From the NCBI GenBank assembly GCA_031428695.1, contig JANOYE010000006.1, positions 1-64,000 of the forward strand: DNA of 64,000 nt. The letters are read 5' to 3'. The notes below the pieces were generated by a model. The model made no database searches, was not told where the DNA came from, and was given only the letters and a program-made list of their open reading frames with translations. Shown piece after piece: positions 23,253-31,611 of this stretch. Made by a program: the position numbers and the translations under genes. The DNA is from JANYCG01 sp031428695. GTDB lineage: Bacteria; Pseudomonadota; Gammaproteobacteria; Burkholderiales; Burkholderiaceae_C. How positions within the stretch are numbered: position 1 is the stretch's first letter; each line of letters starts with the position of its first letter.

Positions 23253-25208
23253 CTACTGCCCAACCCCTGGTACGGGCATATCGGCGGCCAAGCGAGGCTT
23301 GCCAATTGGCGCGGTGGCCTGGGCTTTTTGCACGGCCGCCACGTCTTCTTCACTCGGGTACTGGCCCATCAGCCAGTAGTCAAAAACGCGCCGAGCAATG
23401 GGCGCGGCGTTTTGCGAGCCAAAACCTGCGTTTTCCACAATAATGGCCAGCGCGATTTTGGGGTTGTCCAACGGCGCAAAAGCGCTGAACAAGGCGTGGT
23501 CGCGGTTGCGCTCTGCCACATTGGCGGCGATGTATTTTTCGTTTGCCTTGATCGCCACCACCTGCGCCGTGCCAGTTTTGCCACCACTGGTGTAGGGTGC
23601 GTTCCTGAAGCTGGAGGCCGATGTGCCTTCGATGTTCACGCCCGCCATTGCGGCTCGGATCACCGCGATGTTCTCCGGTCGCGCTACGGCTTCACCAACC
23701 GCTTGGCGCTCTGTGGTGGTGGGCGCTTTCGTCAACACATCGATCACGTTTTTGACCAAGTGCGGCTTCATCTTCACGCCATTGTTGGCCAACGTCGCGG
23801 TGGCAGAGGCGAGTTGCAGCATCGTGAAATTGTTGTAGCCCTGCCCGATGCCCAGCGAAATGGTTTCTCCGGCGTACCACTTTTGTTGCTCGGGTTTTTT
23901 GTAGGCGCGGCGTTTCCAGTCGGTCGACGGCAGCAGGCCGCGCACTTCGCCATGAATGTCGATGCCGGTGAGCGCACCAAACCCGTATTTGCTCAAGTTC
24001 GCGTGAATGCCGTCCACACCCAGGTCGTTGGCCAGAATGTAGTAATAGGTGTCGCAGGAATGCACGATCGAGCGGTACATGTTGACGGTGCCGTGCCCGC
24101 CTTCTTTGTCGTCGCGGAAACGGTGGTTGCCAAACATGTAGAAGCCGGGGTCCTGGATGCTCTGCTCGGGCGTGCGTTTGCCGGTCTCCAGCGCCGCCAG
24201 CGCCATGAAAGGTTTGTACGTGGAGCCCGGCGGGTAGGTGCCACGCAAGGCCCGGTTCAGCAAGGGTTTGTCGAGTGACTCATTGAGCGCTTGCCAGTTG
24301 TCTGAATCAATGCCTTCGACAAACAGGTTGGGGTCAAACGTCGGTTTGCTGACAAACGCCAGCACCTCGCCGGTTTGCGGGTCGATCGCCACCAGCGCGC
24401 CTCGGCGGTCGCCAAACAGGTCTTCCACCAATTTTTGCAGCTTGATGTCGATGGAAAGCTGCACCGTGTTGCCGGGCGTGGAGGGGCTACTGGCCAATTT
24501 GCGCACCGCCCGCCCGCCCGCCGAGGTCTCCATCGAGTCGACACCGGTGGTGCCATGCAGTTGGCTCTCGAAACTTTGCTCGACACCGAGTTTGCCGATG
24601 TATTCGGTGCCCCGGTAATTGGTTTGCTCTTCCTCGGGCCAATCTTCCATGGCCTTCTTCTCAGTGGTATTCACCCGGCCGATGTACCCCACCACGTGGC
24701 TGGCGGTTTCGCCAAACGGGTAGCTGCGAAACAGCCGCGCCTTGATTTCAACACCTGGGAAGCGGAAGCGCTGCACCGCAAATTTGGCCACCTCTTCGTC
24801 GGTCAAGCGGGTGCGGATTGGCAGCGACTCGAAATTTTTCGACTCCTCCTGCAGCTTCTTGAATCGTTTGCGGTCGCGTGGCGTGATCTCCACAATGTTG
24901 GCCAGGGTGTTAATAACAGCCTCGACACTGGCCACTTTGGCCGGCGTGATCTCCAGCGTGTAAGCCGAATAATTGGTGGCCAACACGACGCCATTGCGGT
25001 CCAGAATCAAGCCGCGGTTGGGCACCACCGGAACAATCGCAGTGCGGTTGTTTTCCGCCTGCTCCTTCAAGTCTTCATGTCGGTAAACCTGCAGGTAAGC
25101 CATGCGCGAGGCCAGCAGCGCAAAACACACCACCACCACCAGTGCCGCGACGAACGTGCGCGCGCGGAACCGCGCGAGGTCCGCCTCAACGTTGCGCAAC
25201 TCAGTCAT
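23253..25208 (-). CDS. mrdA: penicillin-binding protein 2 (elongasome transpeptidase)
   Basis: A 651-residue class B PBP. A single N-terminal membrane anchor (VAALVVVVCFALLASRMAYLQV) and a periplasmic pedestal (NRTAIVPVVPNRGLILDRNG) precede the transpeptidase domain. The active-site motifs are GSTYKPF (SxxK), SCDTYYY (SxN-type) and SGGKTGTAQV (KTG). It cross-links peptidoglycan during rod elongation with MreBCD and RodA. It is the last gene of mreB-mreC-mreD-mrdA. The usual rodA does not follow; the GMC gene is convergent instead. Confidence 0.96.
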   Translation of the reverse strand: MTELRNVEADLARFRARTFVAALVVVVCFALLASRMAYLQVYRHEDLKEQAENNRTAIVPVVPNRGLILDRNGVVLATNYSAYTLEITPAKVASVEAVINTLANIVEITPRDRKRFKKLQEESKNFESLPIRTRLTDEEVAKFAVQRFRFPGVEIKARLFRSYPFGETASHVVGYIGRVNTTEKKAMEDWPEEEQTNYRGTEYIGKLGVEQSFESQLHGTTGVDSMETSAGGRAVRKLASSPSTPGNTVQLSIDIKLQKLVEDLFGDRRGALVAIDPQTGEVLAFVSKPTFDPNLFVEGIDSDNWQALNESLDKPLLNRALRGTYPPGSTYKPFMALAALETGKRTPEQSIQDPGFYMFGNHRFRDDKEGGHGTVNMYRSIVHSCDTYYYILANDLGVDGIHANLSKYGFGALTGIDIHGEVRGLLPSTDWKRRAYKKPEQQKWYAGETISLGIGQGYNNFTMLQLASATATLANNGVKMKPHLVKNVIDVLTKAPTTTERQAVGEAVARPENIAVIRAAMAGVNIEGTSASSFRNAPYTSGGKTGTAQVVAIKANEKYIAANVAERNRDHALFSAFAPLDNPKIALAIIVENAGFGSQNAAPIARRVFDYWLMGQYPSEEDVAAVQKAQATAPIGKPRLAADMPVPGVGQ

Positions 25209-25217
25209 GGCAATTTC

Positions 25218-25293
25218 CCGCAGGGCCGCCCCAAGGGAAATTAGCCCCCTCGGGGGGCAGCGTCCACACGAAGTGGGTAAGCGTGGGGGTCAT
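25218..25293 (-). repeat. GC-rich interspersed repeat, family B, between mrdA and mreD
   Basis: Read on the minus strand, it begins TGACCCCCACGCTTAC, has the GCTGCCCCCCGAGGGGGC core and ends CTTGGGGCGGCCCTGCG. The same element lies at 38630-38783 (twice), 39535-39612 and 50229-50323. It sits inside an operon and does not obviously act as a terminator. Confidence 0.7.
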
Positions 25294-25294
25294 T

Positions 25295-25825
25295 TCATAA
25301 AGGTCTATTCGCATCGGGATCGGGCGCACGGCGTTGCGGCAGCAGCAATACGATGCTTACGATGGGCCACAGCAGGGTTTCGATCAGCGGCGCAGCAAAC
25401 ATCACAACGCCTGGAAACTGCCCACCTGCCAACATGCGCAACAGCAGCTCAATGGCATGGGCCGCTGCGAACAGAGGCAACACTTGCAGCGCCTGAGAGG
25501 GCACGCTGAACCACAACAGACGCCGATGGATCGCGATCGCCAGGAAACTCAGCACGGCATAAGCCAGCGCGTGTTGTCCGAGCAACGCGCTTTGGTGCAC
25601 GTCCATGAACAGCCCAAAGACAAAGGCGGTGCCGATACCCACCCGAAGGGGCTGATGCACGCTCCAAAAAACCAGCACTAACGCCATCAGGTCCGGCACC
25701 CAGGCGGCGCGACCCCACAGGCCCATGTTCTGCAACATGTTGAGCATGAGCGCGGCCAACAGACTGCCCCAAATGAACAACGGGTTGGCAGGAAGCAGCA
25801 GCTGCTGGCCCTGGCGCATGATCAT
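25295..25825 (-). CDS. mreD: rod shape-determining protein MreD
   Basis: A 176-residue integral membrane protein of the elongasome. Five to six hydrophobic segments are visible (WGSLLAALMLNMLQNMGL, WVPDLMALVLVFWSV, IGTAFVFGLFMDV with its conserved GLxxD, ALAYAVLSFLAIAIH, PLFAAAHAIELLLRM, LIETLLWPIVSIVLLL). I start at ATG 25825, which overlaps the mreC stop (ATGA); ATG 25819 is an alternative. The family B repeat lies between its stop and mrdA. Confidence 0.92.
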   Translation of the reverse strand: MIMRQGQQLLLPANPLFIWGSLLAALMLNMLQNMGLWGRAAWVPDLMALVLVFWSVHQPLRVGIGTAFVFGLFMDVHQSALLGQHALAYAVLSFLAIAIHRRLLWFSVPSQALQVLPLFAAAHAIELLLRMLAGGQFPGVVMFAAPLIETLLWPIVSIVLLLPQRRAPDPDANRPL

Positions 25826-26745
25826 TTCCTGGCCCCCTTTTTGCCCGGCGCTGCGACTGCAGGCTCTGGTTCGGGGCGCGCCACCGTTCCGCCTGCCGTG
25901 CTGACCAGCACCATGACCTGCCCAGTAGCAGAGACGCGGCCCACCGGCATGCAAATGATGCGCGCGAAGGCGCTGTCCGAGCGTTTCTCCACCTTGTCCA
26001 CCCTGGCTACTGGCAAGCCCGGCGGGTACACGCCGTCGACGCCACTGGTGGAGAGCAGGTCGCCCGCTTGCACGTCTGCATTGGCAGACATGAAACGCAG
26101 CTCGAGTGCGCCTGAAGTCAGCGATGCCTCGCCAAACGCAATGCCACGGGCGCCGGTGCGGGTGTTCAGCACCGGAATCGCCTGGTCGCGGTCGGTCAGC
26201 AAAGTCACCTCACTCACAGTGGGGTACACCCGTGTCACCTGCCCCAGCACGCCTGCTTCGTCGATCACGGGCGAGCCGGCCGTGATGCCCGTCGCCAGGC
26301 CGACGTCAATGATTACTTTGCGCGAATAAGGGTCTGCCGCGTCGTACAGAACCTGCGCTGCCTGCCCCGGCACGTTGAGCCGGTCACGCAGGCTAAGCAA
26401 CTGCCGCAATCGCTGGTTTTCCATTAAGAGTTGGTCGCCCTGATTGGCGCGCTGCGACTGTGCCGCCAGTTTGACCCGGGCCAGCTGGGCTTCTGCTTGC
26501 GCCTCTCGGAGTGACTCAAAATAGCGCCCAGCCCCTTGCGCCCAAGAAACCGGCTGCATCACCACCACCTGCAGCGGGCGCAATGCCGTGGCAACCGCTA
26601 AACGCACCGGCTGGGCGATTTTGAACCGGTTGTCGGCCACCATCAGAAACAACGCCAACGCGCTGAAAACTGTCAGTTTTGAGAGTGCGGACGGCCCCTG
26701 CCGGAAAAACGGCGGCGGCGTTCTGTCTAGTGTCCCGAGCGGCAT
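25822..26745 (-). CDS. mreC: rod shape-determining protein MreC
   Basis: A 307-residue bitopic protein. One N-terminal transmembrane helix (LTVFSALALFLMVADN) is followed by a coiled coil (EAQAEAQLARVKLAAQSQ...MENQRLRQLL) and the MreC beta domains (GSPVIDEAGVLGQVTRV, LLTDRDQAIPVLNTRTGARGI, DLLSTSGVDGVYPPGLPVARV). The tail is Ala/Pro/Lys-rich. It links MreB and PBP2. It is translationally coupled to mreD. Confidence 0.95.
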   Translation of the reverse strand: MPLGTLDRTPPPFFRQGPSALSKLTVFSALALFLMVADNRFKIAQPVRLAVATALRPLQVVVMQPVSWAQGAGRYFESLREAQAEAQLARVKLAAQSQRANQGDQLLMENQRLRQLLSLRDRLNVPGQAAQVLYDAADPYSRKVIIDVGLATGITAGSPVIDEAGVLGQVTRVYPTVSEVTLLTDRDQAIPVLNTRTGARGIAFGEASLTSGALELRFMSANADVQAGDLLSTSGVDGVYPPGLPVARVDKVEKRSDSAFARIICMPVGRVSATGQVMVLVSTAGGTVARPEPEPAVAAPGKKGARK

Positions 26746-26841
26746 GGACGACTATTGTCCCGGTTTTCGAGGCGGCGAACGACGTGCTGGTAACTGATTT
26801 TGCGGCAGCAACCGCTAAGCCACACCGACTCAACCACGCGC

Positions 26842-27885
26842 CTATTCAGAGGTGAAGATCGACCCGAGCCGCTCCATGCGCTCCAACGCAATGCCGCAGC
26901 CACGCACCACGCAAGTGAGCGGGTCTTCGGCCACCAGCACCGGCAAGCCGGTTTCTTCGGCCAGCAGGCGATCCAGATCCCGCAGCAAGGCGCCGCCGCC
27001 CGTGAGCATCATGCCGCGGTCGGCGATGTCTGCGCCCAGCTCGGGGGGTGTTTGCTCCAACGCATTTTTGACGGCGGAGACGATGTTGTTCAGCGGGTCG
27101 GTGAGCGCTTCCAGGATTTCGTTGCTGGAAATAGTGAAGCTGCGAGGCACACCCTCTGACAGATTGCGCCCCCGCACTTCCATTTCCTTGACTTCGCTGC
27201 CGGGGAAGGCCGAGCCAATCTGCTTCTTGATGGCCTCAGCCGTGGGCTCGCCAATCAGCATGCCGTAGTTGCGGCGGATGTAGTTGATGATGGCTTCGTC
27301 GAACTTGTCGCCGCCTACTCGAACGCTGCCCTTGTAGACCATGCCGCCGAGCGAAATCACGCCCACCTCGGTGGTGCCGCCGCCAATATCAACCACCATC
27401 GAGCCGCTGGCCTCCGAGACGGGCAATCCGGCGCCAATGGCCGCCGCCATCGGCTCTTCGATCAGGTAGACGTCGCTGGCGCCCGCGCCCAGCGCTGATT
27501 CGCGGATGGCGCGTCGTTCCACTTGGGTGGAGCCGCAAGGCACACAAATGATGATGCGCGGGCTGGGCCGGAAAATGCCGCGCGGGTGCACCATCTTGAT
27601 AAACTGCTTGAGCATCTGCTCGGTGACGGTGAAGTCGGCGATCACGCCGTCTTTCATCGGGCGGATCGCCTCGATGTTGCCGGGCACCTTGCCCAGCATG
27701 GCCTTGGCTTCTTTGCCCACGGCCTGGATGGTCTTTTTGCCTTGCGGGCCGCCTTCGTGGCGGATGGCAACCACTGAGGGCTCGTCCAGCACGATGCCTT
27801 TGTCGCGGACGAAAATCAGGGTATTGGCTGTGCCAAGGTCAATCGCCAGGTCGGTGGAAAAATACCGACGGAATGCGCTAAACAT
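26842..27885 (-). CDS. mreB: actin-like rod shape-determining protein MreB
   Basis: A 347-residue MreB of normal length. The phosphate 1 loop (LAIDLGTANTLIFV), phosphate 2 (VVDIGGGTTEVGVISLGG) and adenosine motif (MLTGGGALLRDLDRLL) of the actin fold are all present, as is the membrane-binding N-terminal MFSAFRRYF amphipathic helix. It polymerises under the membrane and guides the elongation machinery. ATG 27885 is chosen; ATG 27888 adds one Met. It leads the operon and is divergent from gatC. Confidence 0.97.
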   Translation of the reverse strand: MFSAFRRYFSTDLAIDLGTANTLIFVRDKGIVLDEPSVVAIRHEGGPQGKKTIQAVGKEAKAMLGKVPGNIEAIRPMKDGVIADFTVTEQMLKQFIKMVHPRGIFRPSPRIIICVPCGSTQVERRAIRESALGAGASDVYLIEEPMAAAIGAGLPVSEASGSMVVDIGGGTTEVGVISLGGMVYKGSVRVGGDKFDEAIINYIRRNYGMLIGEPTAEAIKKQIGSAFPGSEVKEMEVRGRNLSEGVPRSFTISSNEILEALTDPLNNIVSAVKNALEQTPPELGADIADRGMMLTGGGALLRDLDRLLAEETGLPVLVAEDPLTCVVRGCGIALERMERLGSIFTSE

Positions 27886-28159
27886 CAAAAATCCTCTCGG
27901 GCACGGGAAACGCTTCGGCCCCCGTCACCATATTTGTCATATTTGTCGAATCCAACCACGTTTTCGGATGTCAAAATCTGCCCACTACGGCCCAAAATCC
28001 GCGCCATTTCAGCTGATTTCCCACGCAGCGGATCGCTCTGCACCAAAGGCGGGATAATACCCTATCACCTGTGAATAACCCTCGGTTTTGAGCTCGGTTT
28101 TATGCCAGCTCACCCGCCATTACATCCCGTTTCAGCCGTTTTATCGCTCAATTCTTCCT
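27886..28159. other. divergent mreB/gatC intergenic region
   Basis: The 274-bp gap must hold promoters for both operons. It includes AT-rich TTGTCATATTTGTCGAAT near 27936 and TATCACCTGTGAATAACC near 28063. I could not assign hexamers with confidence, and no gene or repeat is visible. Confidence 0.4.
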
Positions 28160-28459
28160 ATGTCGCTGACATCTACTGACATTTCACGCATCGCCAACCT
28201 GGCTCGGCTGGAGCTTGGTGAGACCGAAAGCGCCCGCATGCTGACCCAGATCAACGGCTTTTTTGCCATTGTCGAAAAAATGCGCGCCGTTGACACCACC
28301 GGAGTCGAGCCCCTGGCGCACCCCGTCGCCGTGATACACGACATTTCGCTGCGCCTGCGTGATGACATCGTCAGCGAACCCAACAACCGCGAAGCCAACC
28401 AACGCAGTGCGCCAGCTGTCGAAAACGGCCTTTTTCTCGTGCCAAAGGTGATTGAATGA
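28160..28459 (+). CDS. gatC: Asp-tRNA(Asn)/Glu-tRNA(Gln) amidotransferase subunit C
   Basis: A 99-residue GatC with ISRIANLARLELGETESARMLTQINGFFAIVEKM and the conserved VEPLAHPV...LRDD segment and C-terminal ENGLFLVPKVIE. It stabilises the GatA-GatB complex that amidates mischarged tRNA. ATG 28160 gives the family length. Its stop overlaps the gatA start by 4 bp. Confidence 0.95.
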   Translation: MSLTSTDISRIANLARLELGETESARMLTQINGFFAIVEKMRAVDTTGVEPLAHPVAVIHDISLRLRDDIVSEPNNREANQRSAPAVENGLFLVPKVIE

Positions 28460-29943
28460 GCGAGTTGCATGACCTGACCGCCGCTCAATTGGCCCGGGCT
28501 CTGGCCGAACGCAAAGTTTCTGCCGCCGAAGTCGCTAGCCACTTCATCACCCGGGCGAAAGCTCACCAAGGCCTAGCAGCATTCGTCGCAATGGACGAAG
28601 ACGTCACGCGTCAGCAAGCTGCTTTGGCTGACCAACGCCTGGCTGCAGGCATCGCTGGGCCACTTGAAGGCGTAGTCATCGCCCACAAAGATATTTTTGT
28701 CACGAAGGATTTCGTTTCAACGGCCGGCTCACGCATGTTGAAAGGTTATCGCTCTTCTTTCGATAGCACAGTAGTGAGTAATCTCGTGACTCAGGGCGCC
28801 GTTACGCTAGGGAAACTCAATTGCGACGAGTTCGCCATGGGTTCCAGCAATGAGAACTCGGCCGTGGCGCCGTTAGGTTTTGATGCCCCCACGCCCGTCA
28901 AAAACCCATGGGATGCCAGCCGCATTCCGGGCGGCTCATCGGGTGGCAGTGCTGCGGCTGTTGCAGCTCGCCTGGTGCCTGCGGCGACCGGCACAGACAC
29001 CGGCGGCTCCATCCGCCAGCCCGCGTCATTTTGCGGCATCACCGGCATCAAACCCACCTATGGCCGTGCCTCGCGTTACGGCATGATCGCCTTCGCCTCC
29101 AGCCTTGACCAGGCCGGGCCAATGGCGCGCACCGCCGAAGACTGCGCACTCTTGCTTACCGCGATGTGCGGGCCCGATCTGGACCGAGATTCCACCTCGC
29201 TTGATGTTCCCGCTGAAGACTACTCGCGCACCCTGAACGACCCGATTGACGGCCTGCGCATCGGTGTGCCCCAGGAGTTTTTTGGCGAAGGTCTGTCGGC
29301 CGACGTGCGCCAGGCCGTTGACGCAGCATTGAAGGAATATGAAAAACTGGGCGCCAAACTTGTGCCGGTGTCATTGCCCCGCACGGAGTTGTCGATTCCA
29401 GTCTATTACATCATCGCGCCGGCGGAAGCGTCGAGCAATCTGAGCCGTTTTGACGGCGTGAAATTTGGCCACCGCGCTGAAAAATACACCGACTTGACCG
29501 ACATGTACAAGAAGACCCGCGCCGAAGGTTTTGGCGATGAAGTCAAGCGCCGCATCATGATCGGCGCCTACGTTTTGTCCCACGGGTATTACGACGCGTA
29601 TTACCTGCAGGCCCAAAAAATCCGCCGCATGATCGCTGACGATTTTCAAAACGCCTTCAAACAATGCGACGTGATCGCTGGGCCCGTGGCGCCCACCGTA
29701 GCCTGGAAGATCGGCGAAAAATCCGACGACCCGGTGGCCAACTACCTGGCCGACATCTTCACCCTGCCAGGCTCGCTAGCGGGCTTGCCCGGCATGAGTT
29801 TGCCCGTCGGTTTTGGTGCAGGCGGCATGCCTGTGGGGCTGCAACTGCTGGGCAACTACTTGCAGGAAGGCAAACTGCTCAATGTGGCGCACCGCTTCCA
29901 GCAAGCCACGGACTGGCACGTACGCCGTCCGGAAGGAAGTTGA
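28456..29943 (+). CDS. gatA: Asp-tRNA(Asn)/Glu-tRNA(Gln) amidotransferase subunit A
   Basis: A 495-residue amidase-signature protein. The Ser-cisSer-Lys triad is seen in AHKDIFVTKDF (Lys), GGSSGGSAAAVAARL and TDTGGSIRQPASFCG. It releases ammonia from glutamine for GatB. The stretch 28740-28880 is somewhat AT-richer than the rest but encodes normal GatA sequence. The stop at 29943 is followed one base later by the DUF4160 start, where gatB would usually begin. Confidence 0.97.
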   Translation: MSELHDLTAAQLARALAERKVSAAEVASHFITRAKAHQGLAAFVAMDEDVTRQQAALADQRLAAGIAGPLEGVVIAHKDIFVTKDFVSTAGSRMLKGYRSSFDSTVVSNLVTQGAVTLGKLNCDEFAMGSSNENSAVAPLGFDAPTPVKNPWDASRIPGGSSGGSAAAVAARLVPAATGTDTGGSIRQPASFCGITGIKPTYGRASRYGMIAFASSLDQAGPMARTAEDCALLLTAMCGPDLDRDSTSLDVPAEDYSRTLNDPIDGLRIGVPQEFFGEGLSADVRQAVDAALKEYEKLGAKLVPVSLPRTELSIPVYYIIAPAEASSNLSRFDGVKFGHRAEKYTDLTDMYKKTRAEGFGDEVKRRIMIGAYVLSHGYYDAYYLQAQKIRRMIADDFQNAFKQCDVIAGPVAPTVAWKIGEKSDDPVANYLADIFTLPGSLAGLPGMSLPVGFGAGGMPVGLQLLGNYLQEGKLLNVAHRFQQATDWHVRRPEGS

Positions 29944-29944
29944 C

Positions 29945-30205
29945 ATGCCAACGATATGCACTTTTTATGGCATTTTCATCAGGATGTATTGGGATGACCA
30001 TGCACCGCCACACTTCCATGTAGATTATGGCGAATACCGCGCCCAATATGCGATTGAGACTCTGGAGTTACTAAAGGGCTCGTTGCCGCGCCGCGCCCAC
30101 GCGTTGATTCTCGAGTGGGCCACAATGCACCGTACTGAACTGATGGAGGACTGGCAGCTATGCGAAATGAAGCAGCATCCGAAGAAAATATTGCCTTTGG
30201 TTTAG
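29945..30205 (+). CDS. DUF4160 domain-containing protein
   Basis: An 86-residue protein with the whole DUF4160 pattern: MPTICTFYGIFIRMYWDDHAPPHFHVDYGEYRA, a beta segment, IETLELLKGSLPRRAHALILEWA, then the MHRTELMEDWQLCEMKQHPKKILPL end. HFHV is the most conserved part. The molecular function is unknown. Genes for DUF4160 and DUF2442 are very often neighbours, and here the two overlap by 46 bp. The cassette is AT-richer than gatA and gatB, which points to acquisition. Confidence 0.82.
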   Translation: MPTICTFYGIFIRMYWDDHAPPHFHVDYGEYRAQYAIETLELLKGSLPRRAHALILEWATMHRTELMEDWQLCEMKQHPKKILPLV

Positions 30206-30465
30206 AGCCCTGCTCTCCACCGGTCACGGCGGTAACAGCGAACGACAGATTGACTTTGCATGTCGTTTTTGCAGACGGTATTAGCGGCGAGGTCAGGTTT
30301 ATGCCGTCCCATTTGACGGGTGTTTTTGCCCCTTTGCTAAATTCCACCTTCTTTGCGCAAGCACGGGTTGAACATGGTGCAGTAACCTGGCCTGGCGAAC
30401 TGGATTTAGCTCCTGATGCGATGTATGACGCGGTTAAACATCATGGGATTTGGGTTTTGCAATGA
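30160..30465 (+). CDS. DUF2442 domain-containing protein
   Basis: A 101-residue protein. After a non-conserved lead of about 20 residues, VTAVTANDRLTLHVVFADGISGEVRF...GVFAPLLNSTFFAQARVEHGAVTWPGELDLAPDAMYDAV is a clear DUF2442 fold (a small alpha/beta domain with a conserved WP..LD.aPd motif). The overlap with the DUF4160 gene suggests a shorter real start may exist, but the frame has no better ATG. The 3' end overlaps the nuclease gene by 4 bp. It may be a nucleic-acid or protein adaptor; the role is unknown. Confidence 0.8.
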   Translation: MRNEAASEENIAFGLEPCSPPVTAVTANDRLTLHVVFADGISGEVRFMPSHLTGVFAPLLNSTFFAQARVEHGAVTWPGELDLAPDAMYDAVKHHGIWVLQ

Positions 30466-31583
30466 ATACCCAGCTCGAAGATGCGGTGGTCAAAGCACGG
30501 GAACAACTTTTATCGAGCGCCATGAAAGAAGTACAGGTTTCTCAGGGACCTGTTCGCTCAATACTTCAAGCCTTGGGTTGGGACACATTCGATATTCATA
30601 GCGTTGTTCAAGAGTACTCAGTTGGCAAAGGGCGCGTGGACTACGCACTAAAAGCAAACCCAAACACAACAGATGTTTTTCTTGAGATCAAAGCGCCAGG
30701 TAAGGCCGACGATGCCGCCGATCTTCAACTCTTTGAATACGCGTTTCACCAAGGGGTTCCATTTGCAGTATTGGCTGACGGGCGAGTCTGGAATTTCTAC
30801 TTGCCTTCGGGCCAAGGCAATTATCAAGAGCGCAGGCTTTTCAAACTGGACATTGTCGAATTCGAACTTGCAGAAGCCTGCGCCCGTTTGGAACGCTACC
30901 TGGCTTTTGATCGCACGAAAACCGGCAAAGCTCGCACCGAAGCGGTAAAAGAGTACGAGGACGGTTTTCAGAAAAAGAAAGTGAAGGAGATCATTCCGAA
31001 GGTTTGGCAGCGGCTATTGGCGGAGCCAGACGATCTTTTATGCGCTTTACTGATTGAGGCAGTTGAGGCCGAGGGCGGTCAAAGGCCGTTGCGTGATGAT
31101 GTTGTGAATTTCCTGCGCGCTACAGGCGGCACCGCTCCGTCTGTAAAAAATGTCCTGTCAGCCGGTTTACCAAATACATCTTTTGCTCCTGCCTCTCTTA
31201 CCAATTCCAACTCAATTGGAATATCTCCTTCTCAAGGCAACGGAGTTGGGTTCTGTATTGCCTCGAATGCTTGGCAAAAATACTCAAGCGGCAAGCAATG
31301 TTATGTTGCAGTTATTCGCCACCTGGTAACGACCTATCCGGAATTTCCTATTCGATTTCAGAACGCCAAAGCCAAAGGCAAACGAGCGTGGATTTCAAAA
31401 AACAGGGAAGATTTGTTCCCTGGTCGCCCCGACTTCCAACAATCCGAAGTAACGACTGTTGGGAATGGATGGCTAGTTGGAACGCAAATGAGCGCACAAG
31501 TTGAAATGCCCAGGCGAGTAGAAACCGCCTGTGCTTGTGTCGGTTTGGTTTTCGGGCGAGATATCAAGGCAGTCTTCCTTTGA
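30462..31583 (+). CDS. stand-alone PD-(D/E)XK nuclease-like protein related to HsdR N-termini
   Basis: A 373-residue protein. Residues 30-130 look like the N-terminal nuclease domain of type I restriction subunits: ILQALGWDTFDIHSVVQEY (Glu51), GKGRVDYAL (Asp60) and DVFLEIKAPG (Glu75-x-Lys77), followed by a QLFEYAF..GVPFAVLADGRVWNFYLP block. There are no helicase motifs. The C-terminal half (NGVGFCIASNAWQKYSSGK, then GNGWLVGTQMSAQVEMPRRVETACACVGL) is unrecognised. ATG 30462 overlaps the DUF2442 stop. It is the last gene of a cassette between gatA and gatB, and its 28-bp gap to gatB keeps gatB in the transcript. A defence-type or repair nuclease is likely. Confidence 0.72.
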   Translation: MNTQLEDAVVKAREQLLSSAMKEVQVSQGPVRSILQALGWDTFDIHSVVQEYSVGKGRVDYALKANPNTTDVFLEIKAPGKADDAADLQLFEYAFHQGVPFAVLADGRVWNFYLPSGQGNYQERRLFKLDIVEFELAEACARLERYLAFDRTKTGKARTEAVKEYEDGFQKKKVKEIIPKVWQRLLAEPDDLLCALLIEAVEAEGGQRPLRDDVVNFLRATGGTAPSVKNVLSAGLPNTSFAPASLTNSNSIGISPSQGNGVGFCIASNAWQKYSSGKQCYVAVIRHLVTTYPEFPIRFQNAKAKGKRAWISKNREDLFPGRPDFQQSEVTTVGNGWLVGTQMSAQVEMPRRVETACACVGLVFGRDIKAVFL

Positions 31584-31611
31584 TCGCACCCTGCAAATTC
31601 ATATTTTTTTC

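Noticed and set aside
28730..28800. TATCGCTC...GATAGC...TCGTGACTCAGG in gatA, which resembles the family A blocks
   Set aside because: The translation is normal GatA sequence (GYRSSFDSTVVSNL...GAVTLGKLN), so nothing has been inserted; the similarity is probably chance in an AT-richer patch.
30160..30230. DUF2442 start as an error because it overlaps DUF4160 by 46 bp
   Set aside because: No later ATG precedes the conserved domain, and long overlaps are common in compact cassettes, so the start was kept with lower confidence.
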